Below, piece by piece: positions 1 through 7,582 of a stretch of DNA of 64,000 bases; within the stretch, counting starts at the first letter, position 1, and every line of letters starts with the position of its first letter. The notes beneath the pieces were generated by a model. It did not search any database. It was not told where the DNA came from and saw only the letters and a list, made by a program, of their open reading frames with translations. The position numbers and the translations under genes are program-made. This DNA comes from Inquilinus ginsengisoli_A (GTDB lineage Bacteria; Pseudomonadota; Alphaproteobacteria; DSM-16000; Inquilinaceae), in NCBI RefSeq assembly GCF_031453975.1, contig NZ_JAVDPW010000004.1, positions 62,001 through 126,000 on the forward strand. The letters run 5' to 3'.

Positions 1-183
1 CAGCCGCCGCACCCGGATCCACTTCTCGAAGATGATCGCCCAGCACCACACCGATGCCGCCAACAGCAGCAGCATCACGAACTTCACGATGACGTCCGCC
101 TGCAGGAACAGGCCCCACATGGACATATTGTGGACGGCACTCTGCCCGACCACCTGGGCGGTTTCGATCACCGACTGCTCCAT
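1..183 (-). CDS. tolQ: TolQ, proton-channel subunit of the Tol-Pal system (N-terminal 61 residues only)
   Basis: The reading frame starts at an ATG at 183 and runs off the left edge. The visible protein begins MEQSVIETAQVVGQS and has one strong membrane segment at about residues 30-52 followed by FEKW and basic residues, as in the first helix of TolQ. TolQ is an inner-membrane protein that with TolR uses the proton-motive force to drive TolA during outer-membrane constriction. The gene lies 14 bases downstream of ybgC on the same strand, the standard ybgC-tolQRAB order. The rest lies outside the window, so the assignment rests on the N-terminus and the neighbour. Confidence 0.85.
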   Translation of the reverse strand, partial: MEQSVIETAQVVGQSAVHNMSMWGLFLQADVIVKFVMLLLLAASVWCWAIIFEKWIRVRRL

Positions 184-197
184 ACCTTCGCCCTTCC

Positions 198-626
198 CTA
201 CGCCGCGTGGGACGCGGTCTCGGCTTTGATCGCGTTGAAGACCTCGCGGAGATCGGACGGCATCCGTGCCGCCCGTCCGTCCCGAGTGATGCATGCCAAT
301 TTCAGCAGCAATGTGACGATGTCATCCCCATTGCGCCGGATCGCCTGCGACATATCGAGGCTGGCGCCGCCGATCGCCGTCACGCGCGTGTCGATTTCGA
401 GCTGGTCGTCCAGCCGCGCGGAGCGGCGGAAGTCGATCTCGCAGCGCCGCACCGCGAAGGCGATCCCGGTCTCCGCCAGCAGGTTCCACTGCTCGAAGCC
501 GGCCGCCCGCAGCAGCTCGGTCCGCGCCCGCTCGGCAAAGCGCAGATAGGAGGCGTGGTAGACGATGCCCGACGCATCCGTGTCCTCCCAATAGACCCGG
601 ACCGGGAAGAGATGCGGGCCGCTCAC
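198..626 (-). CDS. ybgC: YbgC, acyl-CoA thioesterase of the Tol-Pal cluster
   Basis: This 142-residue protein has the hot-dog thioesterase signature early in the chain (YWEDTDASGIVYHASYL at about 12-28), including the catalytic Asp in the EDTD stretch and the following HASYLRFAERARTE helix. Members hydrolyse short acyl-CoA thioesters, and E. coli YbgC associates with phospholipid-synthesis enzymes. The start at 626 overlaps the ruvB stop by four bases (ATGA), so translation is probably coupled. Downstream comes tolQ. The length is normal for the family (about 135-145). Confidence 0.92.
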   Translation of the reverse strand: MSGPHLFPVRVYWEDTDASGIVYHASYLRFAERARTELLRAAGFEQWNLLAETGIAFAVRRCEIDFRRSARLDDQLEIDTRVTAIGGASLDMSQAIRRNGDDIVTLLLKLACITRDGRAARMPSDLREVFNAIKAETASHAA

Positions 627-1660
627 AGCTCGTCATCCGGCAGGAGATCGAGCTGCGAGGCCTCACGCTTCGGCACTGAGAGGCCGAGCGCGCGATACCC
701 GCGCTCGCCCAGCACCCGGCCGCGCGGGGTGCGCTGCACCAGGCCCTGCTGCAGCAGGTACGGCTCGATCACGTCCTCGATCATGTCGCGCTGCTCGCTC
801 AGCGCCGCCGCCAGCGTCTCGACCCCGACCGGACCGCCGCCGTATTGCTCCGCGATCAGGCGCAGATAACGCCGGTCCATGGCGTCGAGCCCGGCCTCGT
901 CGACATCGAGGCGCTTCAGCGCCTGGTCGGCGGCGCGGGCGTCGATCTGCGCGAGGCCGGCGACGGCGCCGAAATCGCGCACCCGGCGCAGCAGCCGGCC
1001 GGCGATGCGGGGCGTGCCGCGCGAGCGCTTGGCGATCTCGTGCGCCCCCTCCTCCGACAGCGGGCAGCCCAGCAGCCGGGCGCCGCGGGCGACGATCGAT
1101 TCGAGTTCGGGCGTGCCGTAGAAGTTCAGCCGCAGCGGGATGCCGAAGCGGTCGCGCAGCGGGGTGGTGATCAGCCCGGACCGGGTGGTGGCGCCGACCA
1201 GGGTGAAGGGCGGCAGGTCGATGCGCACCGAGCGCGCCGCCGGCCCCTCGCCGATGATCAGGTCGAGCTGGTAGTCCTCCATCGCGGGATAGAGGATCTC
1301 CTCCACCGCCGGGTTCAGCCGGTGGATCTCGTCGATGAACAGCACGTCGCGCGGCTGCAGGTTGGTCAGGATCGCAGCCAGGTCGCCGGCGCGGGCGATC
1401 ACCGGGCCGGAGGTGGCGCGGAAGCCGACGCCGAGCTCGCGCGACACGATCTGGGCCAGCGTGGTCTTGCCCAGGCCCGGCGGGCCGAACAGCAGGACAT
1501 GATCCAGCGCCTCGGCCCGGGCCCGCGCCGCGGTCACGAACACCCTCAGGTTGTCGCAGACCTCGCGCTGGCCGACGAAATCCTCCAGCGTCTGCGGCCG
1601 CAGCGAGGCATCGCCGGTGTCGTCGGTCAGGGGATCCCCAGTGACGATGCGGTCAGTCAT
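623..1660 (-). CDS. ruvB: RuvB, Holliday-junction branch-migration ATPase
   Basis: This 345-residue AAA+ protein has Walker A GPPGLGKTT at about 59-67, Walker B VLFIDE with the IHRL extension at about 106-114, and a sensor/arginine-finger region GATTRSGLITTPLRDRFG near 155-172. A C-terminal winged-helix domain ends in the usual RTPRGR stretch. RuvB hexamers pump DNA through the RuvA-bound junction. The gene overlaps ruvA and ybgC by four bases each, giving a tight ruvC-ruvA-ruvB-ybgC-tolQ operon. Full length, nothing unusual. Confidence 0.98.
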   Translation of the reverse strand: MTDRIVTGDPLTDDTGDASLRPQTLEDFVGQREVCDNLRVFVTAARARAEALDHVLLFGPPGLGKTTLAQIVSRELGVGFRATSGPVIARAGDLAAILTNLQPRDVLFIDEIHRLNPAVEEILYPAMEDYQLDLIIGEGPAARSVRIDLPPFTLVGATTRSGLITTPLRDRFGIPLRLNFYGTPELESIVARGARLLGCPLSEEGAHEIAKRSRGTPRIAGRLLRRVRDFGAVAGLAQIDARAADQALKRLDVDEAGLDAMDRRYLRLIAEQYGGGPVGVETLAAALSEQRDMIEDVIEPYLLQQGLVQRTPRGRVLGERGYRALGLSVPKREASQLDLLPDDEL

Positions 1661-2286
1661 GACGCCAGCTCACGCAGCGCGGCCGGGATCAGCGCCGAGA
1701 CGGTGGCGTCGGCGCCCAGCTTGCCGCCGGCCCGGGCCACCGCGGTGAACGCCTCGGCCCGGCCATAGCCGAGATTGACCAGGGCGGAGACCGCGTCGGC
1801 CGCGGCGCCGCCGGTCTCGGCCGGGCGGGCGGTGAGGCCCACCGCGACGGGGCCAAGGCCGACCACCGCCGGGCCGAGGGCGATGCCGCCGACCTTGTCC
1901 TTCAGCTCCGACGCGATGCGGCCGGCCAGCTTGGGTCCGACCCCGTCGGCGCGGGCCAGCAGGGCCTTGTCGCCGGCGGCGATGGCGGTCGCCACCTGGT
2001 CCGGCGACAGCACCGACAGGATGGCCAGCCCGACCTTGGCGCCGACCCCCTGCACCGTGGTCAGCAGGCGGAACCAGTCGCGCTCCGCCGTGTCGGCGAA
2101 GCCGTAGAGGTGGATGTGGTCCTCGCGGACATGGGTCTCGATGTGCAGCGCCACCGCCTCGCGCGGGCCGGCCATCAGGCCGAGGGTGCGGCGCGAGCAG
2201 AACACGAGGTAGCCGACGCCGTTGCAGTCGATCACCGCGTGGTCGGCCCCGGCGCTGTCGAGGATGCCGCGCAGCCGGGCGATCAT
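1657..2286 (-). CDS. ruvA: RuvA, Holliday-junction DNA-binding subunit
   Basis: The 209-residue protein starts MIARLRGILDS and has the OB-fold domain I, the helix-hairpin-helix region (VQGVGAKVGLAILS and DGVGPKLAGRIASELKDK at roughly 70-125) and a C-terminal domain III (ALVNLGYGRAEAFTAV) that contacts RuvB. RuvA tetramers hold the four-way junction open. The alanine- and glycine-rich linker at about 130-155 is the flexible hinge. It overlaps ruvC and ruvB by four bases on either side. Confidence 0.97.
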   Translation of the reverse strand: MIARLRGILDSAGADHAVIDCNGVGYLVFCSRRTLGLMAGPREAVALHIETHVREDHIHLYGFADTAERDWFRLLTTVQGVGAKVGLAILSVLSPDQVATAIAAGDKALLARADGVGPKLAGRIASELKDKVGGIALGPAVVGLGPVAVGLTARPAETGGAAADAVSALVNLGYGRAEAFTAVARAGGKLGADATVSALIPAALRELAS

Positions 2287-2792
2287 CGCGCCACCTGCAG
2301 CCGGATGCCGGCGATGGCCGCCGAGGTCTGGCGGTGATGGGCGTGGCAGATCGCCACCGCCAGCGCGTCGGCCGCGTCCGGCGTCTGGAAGGTGGTGCCC
2401 GGCAGCAGCATCCGCACCATGTGCTGCACCTGGGTCTTGTCGGCATGGCCGGCGCCGACCACCGACTTCTTGATGTGGTTGGCCCCGTACTCCGCCACCC
2501 GCAGCCCGGCCTTGGCCGGCACCAGCAGCACCACGCCGCGGGCGAGGCCCAGCTTCAGGGTCGAGGTCGGGTTCTTGTTGACGAAGGTCTCCTCGACCGC
2601 CGCCTCGTCCGGCGTCCAGGTCCGGATCACCTCGACCAGCCCGTCATGCAGCTGCACCAGCCGGATCGCCAGCTCGGCCTTGTCGTCGGAATCGACCCGG
2701 CCGTCGGCGACATAGCGCAGCCGGTTACCGTCGACGTCGAGCAGCCCCCAGCCGGTGTGGCGCAGCCCGGGATCAAGGCCGAGGATCCTCAT
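2283..2792 (-). CDS. ruvC: RuvC, Holliday-junction resolvase
   Basis: The start at 2792 gives MRILGLDPGLRHTGWG, with the first catalytic Asp at residue 7 as in E. coli. A start seven codons upstream is also open but would add a non-conserved extension. The other acidic metal ligands are visible: the EE pair at 67-68 (AAVEETFVNKN) and the Asp residues near 139-142 (DAADALAVA). RuvC makes symmetric nicks at the junction held by RuvAB. The protein is 169 residues. It is the first gene of the ruv operon; 211 bases separate it from yebC and contain a dispersed repeat. Confidence 0.96.
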   Translation of the reverse strand: MRILGLDPGLRHTGWGLLDVDGNRLRYVADGRVDSDDKAELAIRLVQLHDGLVEVIRTWTPDEAAVEETFVNKNPTSTLKLGLARGVVLLVPAKAGLRVAEYGANHIKKSVVGAGHADKTQVQHMVRMLLPGTTFQTPDAADALAVAICHAHHRQTSAAIAGIRLQVAR

Positions 2793-2826
2793 CGGCGTGC
2801 CGCCGGGAACCAACCACTATTGAAGC

Positions 2827-2904
2827 TGTCATTGCCGGGCTTGACCCGGCAATCCAGGAGATGTCGACAGCCTCTGGATGCCCGGGTCAGGCCCGGGCAT
2901 GACA
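2827..2904. repeat. Dispersed palindromic repeat, family R1, copy a
   Basis: A 78-base element bounded by TGTCATTGCCGGG and CCCGGGCATGACA. It holds two internal hairpins, TTGCCGGG/CCCGGCAA and ATGCCCGGG/CCCGGGCAT. Related copies lie at 17550-17639 and 23645-23752. It sits between yebC and ruvC, so it could form RNA structure in the ruvC leader or end the yebC transcript. Confidence 0.85.
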
Positions 2905-3003
2905 GGGTGGGAAACAAGACAAGAGCCGACCGGCCGCCCACGGCCATCCGGTCCGATCCCTTCCCCATCCCAATCCCGCGGTCCATCTTCCCTCCGCCCC
3001 GGC

Positions 3004-3753
3004 TCAGGCCGTGAGCCGCGCCATGATGTCGTCCGGAATCTCGAAATTGGCCGAGACCCGCTGCACGTCGTCATTGTCCTCGAGCGTGTCGAGCAGCTTC
3101 AGCAGCGACGCCCCCTGCTCCTCGTTCACGGGAACCGTGTTGAGCGGGCGCCAGACCAGCCCGGCGGAATCGGGCGCGCCGAACTTCTCTTCCAGGGCTT
3201 CGCGCACGCCGGCATAGCCCTCGATCGAGGTGGTGACGGTGTGGCTCTCGTCGTCGCTCTGCACATCGTCGGCGCCGGCCTCCAGCGCCGCCTCGAACAC
3301 CGCGTCGGCGCTGGCGGCCTTGGCCGGGAAGACGATCTCGCCGATCCGGTTGAACATGAAGCTGACCGAGTTGGTCTCGCCCAGCGACCCGCCATGCTTG
3401 GCGAAGGTCGAGCGCACTTCCGCCGCGGTGCGGTTGCGGTTGTCGGTCAGCGCCTCGACGATCACGGCGATGCCGGCCGGGCCGTAGCCTTCGTACCGGA
3501 TTTCCACGTAATCGCTGTCGTCGCCGTCACCGGTCGCGCGCTTGATCGCGCGTTCGATGTTGTCCTTCGGCATGTTCTCCTTGCGCGCGGCCTGGATGGC
3601 GGCGCGCAGGCGCGGATTCATCGCCGGGTCGGGAAGGCCGAGCTTCGCCGAGATGGTGATTTCGCGCTGGAGCTTGGTGAAGATCTTGCCCCGCTTGGCG
3701 TCCTGCGCGCCCTTGCGATGCATGATGTTCTTGAACTGTGAATGACCGGCCAT
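3004..3753 (-). CDS. yebC: YebC/TACO1-family translational activator or regulator
   Basis: This 249-residue protein begins MAGHSQFKNIMHRKGAQDAKRGKIF, the hallmark N-terminus of the YebC/PmpR family. It shows the usual three-domain length and acidic C-terminal half (TLEDNDDVQRVSANFEIPDD). Family members are reported either to help ribosomes through difficult (proline-rich) sequences or to act as DNA-binding regulators; which applies here cannot be read from sequence. It lies upstream of ruvC on the same strand, the common YebC-RuvCAB arrangement. Confidence 0.95.
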   Translation of the reverse strand: MAGHSQFKNIMHRKGAQDAKRGKIFTKLQREITISAKLGLPDPAMNPRLRAAIQAARKENMPKDNIERAIKRATGDGDDSDYVEIRYEGYGPAGIAVIVEALTDNRNRTAAEVRSTFAKHGGSLGETNSVSFMFNRIGEIVFPAKAASADAVFEAALEAGADDVQSDDESHTVTTSIEGYAGVREALEEKFGAPDSAGLVWRPLNTVPVNEEQGASLLKLLDTLEDNDDVQRVSANFEIPDDIMARLTA

Positions 3754-3871
3754 GGGGCTACGCCTGACTGACTAGGGAGACTCGCGGCGGGAGACATATG
3801 CGGCCGGCCCGGCGACGACAAGCGCCACCGCACGATCCCCTGCGCCGCGTTAGCGCGAGACTATGGCCGTT

Positions 3872-3932
3872 TTGTGGTTCGGAGGGAAGATCCGGCGAAT
3901 TTCCCTACCCGCCGGATTCCATTTCGCCACAA
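3872..3932 (-). other. Structured intergenic element with possible H-type pseudoknot
   Basis: TTGTGG at 3872-3877 is complementary to CCACAA at 3927-3932. Inside, ATCCGGCG (3890-3897) pairs perfectly with CGCCGGAT (3910-3917). The 12-base loop contains TTCCCT (3901-3906), complementary to AGGGAA (3883-3888) just outside the inner stem, the geometry of an H-type pseudoknot. It lies downstream of the YmdB-type gene and about 120 bases upstream of the yebC start. The minus strand is chosen because both neighbours are read that way; the structure could form on either strand. There is no U tract for a simple terminator. Confidence 0.45.
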
Positions 3933-3973
3933 CCAGATAGACGCAATTCCAGAGAAATAGGATGAATTCCGGT

Positions 3974-4813
3974 TCAGGCCGCGGGATCGGCCGGCGCGAA
4001 ACCGCTGGGCCAGGCCGGCGACAGCCTGCCGCCGATGCGCAACGGCTCGACCCGGCGCGCGAGTCCCGTCGCGTCGTCGGTCTCCAGCACCAGGCCGCAG
4101 ATGGTCGGCTGGCCCTCGGCCGGGGTCAGCCGCTCGGTCGGCATCTTGCGGATGAAGCGGGCGACCGCCGGCTCCTTCACCATGCCGATGACGCTGTCGT
4201 AGTCGCCGCACATGCCGGCATCGGTCTGGTAGGCGGTGCCGCCGCGCAGGATGTGCAGGTCGGAGGTCGGGATGTGGGTGTGGGTGCCGACCACCAGCGA
4301 GACCCGGCCATCGAGATGATGGCCCATCGCCATCTTCTCGCTCGACGCCTCGCCGTGGAAGTCGACCACGATGGCATCGACCACCCCGGGCATCCCGGTG
4401 TCGGCCAGCAGCCGGTCGACCACGGCGAAGGGGTCGTCGAGCGGGTCCATGAACAGCCGCGCCATGATGTTGATCACCAGCACCTGCCGCCCGCTGCGGT
4501 CCTGCAGCAGCGTCGCGCCACGGCCGGGCGTGCCGGGCGGAAAGTTGGCCGGCCGCACCATGCGGGAGTCGCGATCGATGGTGCCCAGCAGCTCGCGCTG
4601 GTCCCAGACATGGTTGCCGGTGGTCAGGCAGTCGACCCCGGCATCGTAGAACTCCTCGGCGATCTTCGGGGTGATGCCGAAGCCGCCGGCCGAGTTCTCG
4701 CCGTTGACCACGACGAAATCGAGGTCCAGGCGCTGCCGCAGGCGCGGCAGTTGTGCGATCACGGCGGTGCGGGCGGCGCGGCCGACGACGTCCCCCAGGA
4801 ACAGTATGCGCAT
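3974..4813 (-). CDS. YmdB-type metallophosphoesterase (TIGR00282 family)
   Basis: This 279-residue protein has the calcineurin-like metal-binding motifs in order: FLGDVVG at the N-terminus, NGENSAGG near residue 39, GNHVWDQ near 67-73, VDFHGEASSEK near 150 and GTHTHIPTSD near 180. Bacillus YmdB is a phosphodiesterase able to cleave 2',3'-cAMP, and deinococcal and other relatives are of uncertain physiological role. It ends a minus-strand series 11 bases downstream of 5-formyl-THF cyclo-ligase, a frequent alphaproteobacterial pairing that suggests co-transcription. Length is typical (about 265-280). Confidence 0.92.
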   Translation of the reverse strand: MRILFLGDVVGRAARTAVIAQLPRLRQRLDLDFVVVNGENSAGGFGITPKIAEEFYDAGVDCLTTGNHVWDQRELLGTIDRDSRMVRPANFPPGTPGRGATLLQDRSGRQVLVINIMARLFMDPLDDPFAVVDRLLADTGMPGVVDAIVVDFHGEASSEKMAMGHHLDGRVSLVVGTHTHIPTSDLHILRGGTAYQTDAGMCGDYDSVIGMVKEPAVARFIRKMPTERLTPAEGQPTICGLVLETDDATGLARRVEPLRIGGRLSPAWPSGFAPADPAA

Positions 4814-4824
4814 CGAGTATCCGT

Positions 4825-5472
4825 CTAAGGTGTGATGCGGATCGCTTCGCGATCCGTGACGATCCAGTCCAGCGCCTGGTCGTGCAGTCCGGTCGGCACC
4901 GCCGCCACCTCCTGGCCGGCATAGCCGATGCCGACGGCCAGCACCGGGCGCCCCGACTCCGCTCCGGCCGCCCGCAACTTCGCCAGGGTGCGGTCGTAGA
5001 AGCCGGCGCCGTAACCCATGCGGAAACCCTGGCGATCGAAGCCGAGCAGCGGCACGAACAGCAGGTCCGGCACCCGCTCCGGCGCCGTCGGGGCCGGCAC
5101 CGCCACCCCGAACACGCCGGAGACCAGCGGCGCCCCCGGCGTCCAGTCGCGGAACACCAGCGGCTGGGCCTTGCCCTGCACCACCGGGACGCAGGCGGCA
5201 TGGCCGCGCGCCAGCGCCGCGGCCAGCAGCGGCAGCGGGTCGAGCTCGTCGTCGATCGGGAGATAGGCGCTCACCACCGCGCCGGCGGCGAAGGGAATCG
5301 CGGCAAGGACGTTGTCGCGCAGCCGGTCGCCCGCCCCGGCGCCATGCAGCGCGTGATAGGCCGCGCGTCGGGCGCGGGCCTCGGCCCGGAAGGCCTTCTT
5401 GGCGTCGCGCAGATCGGCGTCGTCGGACAGGGTGGAAAGAAGCGCAGCGGAGCCGCCTCGGCCGGTGGTCAT
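4825..5472 (-). CDS. fau: 5-formyltetrahydrofolate cyclo-ligase
   Basis: This enzyme converts 5-formyl-THF to 5,10-methenyl-THF using ATP. The 215-residue protein carries the family motif GYGAGFYDRTL at about residues 156-166 and the FVPLLGFDRQGFRMG lead-in. I chose the ATG at 5472 rather than an in-frame start 18 codons earlier, because the longer form would invade the RNA-like leader. The spacer between this gene and zapA is where 6S RNA sits in many proteobacteria (ssrS-ygfA), and such a candidate is visible here. Confidence 0.93.
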   Translation of the reverse strand: MTTGRGGSAALLSTLSDDADLRDAKKAFRAEARARRAAYHALHGAGAGDRLRDNVLAAIPFAAGAVVSAYLPIDDELDPLPLLAAALARGHAACVPVVQGKAQPLVFRDWTPGAPLVSGVFGVAVPAPTAPERVPDLLFVPLLGFDRQGFRMGYGAGFYDRTLAKLRAAGAESGRPVLAVGIGYAGQEVAAVPTGLHDQALDWIVTDREAIRITP

Positions 5473-5475
5473 TAT

Positions 5476-5617
5476 GTCTCCTCTTGGGCCCTGCATCAGC
5501 AGGTGGGCGCCATGTGCCGGGACCACGGTCCCGGCAGGGACAGCTCCCTAAGAGAAGTGCTACGGCCCCAGGGACAATCGACCTGTCGCGCCGCGCAGCC
5601 CCGCTACGGGATGAGAT
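5476..5617 (-). ncRNA. ssrS: Candidate 6S RNA (ssrS), between zapA and fau
   Basis: The 145-base gap between zapA and fau is the usual location of 6S RNA, which binds RNA polymerase sigma-70 holoenzyme. On the minus strand it shows a perfect 10-bp hairpin (TGCCGGGACC/GGTCCCGGCA at 5515-5536) followed by GGCGCCCACCTGC, which resembles the 3' half of alphaproteobacterial 6S RNAs as I remember them. A short CCTGC/GCAGG hairpin and a 3' arm GGGCCCAAGAGG can close on an upstream GGGGCC. The ends are approximate, and the 5' end may lie within zapA. Confidence 0.65.
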
Positions 5618-5953
5618 TTAGGGCGTCTCGACCCTGGCCGCAATGGCCTCGATCCGATCGGCCAGTTTCTGCAGCCTTGCGGCCAGCGCCGGATCCTCCA
5701 GCGGCCCCGGCGGCGGAGCCACGGGAAGCGGCGCCGGCACTCGCTTTTCGTCGCGCAGGTCCAGCAGTTCGTCGCCGAGCATCAGGCCGACCATGACCAT
5801 GAGATGCATGTCGGTCACCGACCGCACGGATCCCTGGATCTCGCGGATCCGCTCTTCCAGGAAGGCGGCGACGTCGCGCACCCGCCCCTCCTGCCCGTCT
5901 TCACAGGCGATCGGGTAGACGCGATTGTTGAGTGTGATTTCGACCCGGGCCAC
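5618..5953 (-). CDS. zapA: ZapA, FtsZ-ring-associated cell-division protein
   Basis: The 111-residue protein has the ZapA N-terminal domain (MARVEITLNNRVYPIACEDGQEGRV), a central helix ending VMVGLMLGDELLDL and a C-terminal helix (LAARLQKLADRIEAIAARVE) expected to form the coiled-coil tetramer that cross-links FtsZ filaments. A proline-rich linker (about 73-87) separates them. It follows the DUF4164 gene by four bases, the conserved alphaproteobacterial order, so the two are probably one transcript. Confidence 0.93.
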   Translation of the reverse strand: MARVEITLNNRVYPIACEDGQEGRVRDVAAFLEERIREIQGSVRSVTDMHLMVMVGLMLGDELLDLRDEKRVPAPLPVAPPPGPLEDPALAARLQKLADRIEAIAARVETP

Positions 5954-5957
5954 TGCG

Positions 5958-6188
5958 TTACTTTTCCAGAAGGGTCTCGATACGCTGGATCACCTGATTG
6001 ACCCGCGCCGCCACTGTCGCCGTATCCTCGCGCAGCTCGGTCTCGATCTCGGTCACCGCCTGCGTACGCACGCGGTCCATGATCTCGTCGATCTGCTTCT
6101 GGCGGCGCTCCGCCTGGTCCGCCAGCGCGGTGTCCAGGCGTTCCAGGGCGCGCTCCAGGCGATCAATCTCGGCGGTCAGCCCGGTCAT
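5958..6188 (-). CDS. DUF4164-type small coiled-coil protein
   Basis: This 76-residue protein is almost entirely one heptad-rich helix (IDRLERALERLDTALADQAERRQKQ, and later VNQVIQRIETLLEK), without membrane segment or cysteine. Short coiled coils of this type regularly lie directly upstream of zapA in alphaproteobacteria and are annotated DUF4164. A ZapB-like division role is plausible from position but is an inference. It is 36 bases downstream of the Ldh2-family gene. Confidence 0.85.
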   Translation of the reverse strand: MTGLTAEIDRLERALERLDTALADQAERRQKQIDEIMDRVRTQAVTEIETELREDTATVAARVNQVIQRIETLLEK

Positions 6189-6224
6189 CGCAGGGAATCC
6201 AGATCCAGCGTCATTGTCGTGAAA

Positions 6225-7322
6225 CTATGCGGCACTCCCCCCGCCGTCAACGGAAGCCTCGGCGGTCGCCTCCGGCACGGCCACGCCGACGGTCCCGGCG
6301 AACTCCACCAGCCGCCCCCAGGTGCGGCGGTCGAGCGGCACGCCGAGGGCCGCGCGCGACGCTGCCTCGCGCTTCTCCGGGTCGCCCGGCGCCATCACCT
6401 CCTGCCCGGCCTGGGCCGGCTGCGAGCGGAGATCGCCGAGGATCGCCGCCATCGTCGCGGCATAGCCGCCGGCGTCGAAAGCCTGCGGCTTCAGCAGCAG
6501 GAAGAAGTGGCCGATGGTGACCGGCTGGCCCGGCCCGGTGAACTTGGTCATGCGGAAGCCGTGCGGCATGCCGGTCAGGGCGGCGCACAGGATCTCGACC
6601 ATCATCGCCAGCCCGGCACCCTTGTAGCCATAGGCCAGGCCGCCGACCGGGATCAGCCCGGTGGCGACATGCGCATCGGTGGTCATGACGCCGTCGTCGC
6701 CGACCGCGACCTCCGGCGGCAGCTTCGTGCCGGTGTCGCGGCGCAGATGCACGCGGTTCAGCGGGATGGCGCTGGTCGCCATGTCCAGCAGCACCGGCTC
6801 CTCGCCCGGCGCCGGCGCGGCAAAGCTGATCGGGTTGGTGCCGAAGAACGGCTTGATGCCGCCATGCGGCACCACCAGGGCATCGGCATGGGTGCAGCCG
6901 ATGGCGATGAAGCCGCGGCGCGCCGCCTCCAGAGCATAGACGCCGGTGGCGCCGTGATGGGTCGAGTTGGTGACGGCGGCGGCGGCGATCCCCGATTCCT
7001 CCGCCAGCGCCGCCGCCTCGTCGATGGCGCGGTAGCTGGCGAGGTGGCCGAGGCCGCCGCCGGCATCGACCACGACGCAGGCGGGCGCGGTGCGGGTCAC
7101 GGTGACATCAGGGGCAACGTTCATCCGCCGGTTCTGCAGCTGGTCGAGATAGAACGGCACCAGCCGCACGCCATGGGTGTCGACACCACGGGAGGAAGCG
7201 TCGGTCATCGCCCGCGCCGTCGCGGCCGCGCTCTCCGGCGACGCCCCGGCGCCGCGCAGCAGCGCCGCCGCGAACTCCTCCAGCGCCGCCTTCGGCAAGC
7301 GCACCCCGTCGAACCGCTCCAT
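6225..7322 (-). CDS. Malate/L-lactate dehydrogenase (Ldh2) family oxidoreductase
   Basis: This 365-residue NAD(P)-dependent dehydrogenase is unrelated to classical MDH. Diagnostic stretches are SRGVDTHGVRLVPFY (about 46-60), TNSTHHGATGVY with the catalytic His, the substrate/cofactor region PFFGTNPISFAAPAP, and GYKGAGLAMMVEIL. Substrates in the family include malate, lactate, ureidoglycolate, sulfolactate and 2,3-diketogulonate; no specific one can be chosen. The start MERFDGVRL at 7322 fits family length, and an upstream in-frame extension crosses the palindrome array. It separates tkt from the DUF4164-zapA pair, which are often direct neighbours, so it may be an insertion. Confidence 0.88.
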   Translation of the reverse strand: MERFDGVRLPKAALEEFAAALLRGAGASPESAAATARAMTDASSRGVDTHGVRLVPFYLDQLQNRRMNVAPDVTVTRTAPACVVVDAGGGLGHLASYRAIDEAAALAEESGIAAAAVTNSTHHGATGVYALEAARRGFIAIGCTHADALVVPHGGIKPFFGTNPISFAAPAPGEEPVLLDMATSAIPLNRVHLRRDTGTKLPPEVAVGDDGVMTTDAHVATGLIPVGGLAYGYKGAGLAMMVEILCAALTGMPHGFRMTKFTGPGQPVTIGHFFLLLKPQAFDAGGYAATMAAILGDLRSQPAQAGQEVMAPGDPEKREAASRAALGVPLDRRTWGRLVEFAGTVGVAVPEATAEASVDGGGSAA

Positions 7323-7365
7323 CGCGCGTCTCCCGCTCCGATATCCGTCGTGCCCGGTTCCGGAC

Positions 7366-7444
7366 GATTGCAAGGGCAATCGCCGAGGGATGATCGCCAG
7401 GGCGATCGCCGGGGGATGATTGCTCAAGAGCAATCATCCTGGAT
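7366..7444. repeat. Array of three 26-bp tandem units, each with an internal palindrome
   Basis: Palindromes start at 7366 (GATTGC-AAGG-GCAATC), 7392 (GATCGC-CAGG-GCGATC) and 7418 (GATTGC-TCAAGA-GCAATC, extended to a 10-bp stem over 7415-7438). The period is exactly 26 bases. The T-A to C-G change in the middle unit occurs in both arms, so pairing or dyad symmetry is kept. The array lies in the 260-base divergent region between the Ldh2 gene and transketolase, where it could be an operator array or a structured leader. Confidence 0.8.
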
Positions 7445-7582
7445 TGTCCGACTTATCTAGCGTGACGATGGGTCCCGCATCCAGGCCTATGGTGGCATTG
7501 ACGCGACGCGACCAGGGCTGCATGGTGCCCCGCCCCTGACGGGAGACCGTCGGGTTCCCCGTGCCCTCATCGGATCGATGCC

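Noticed and set aside
3872..3932. tRNA-like reading of the hairpin element (CCACAACCA end)
   Set aside because: It is too short, with no T-arm GTTCGA consensus and no anticodon stem.
5925..7460. Long plus-strand open frame opposite the Ldh2, DUF4164 and zapA genes
   Set aside because: High GC leaves antisense frames open. Its translation is Arg/Gly/His-rich, has no recognisable domain, and the real genes lie on the minus strand.
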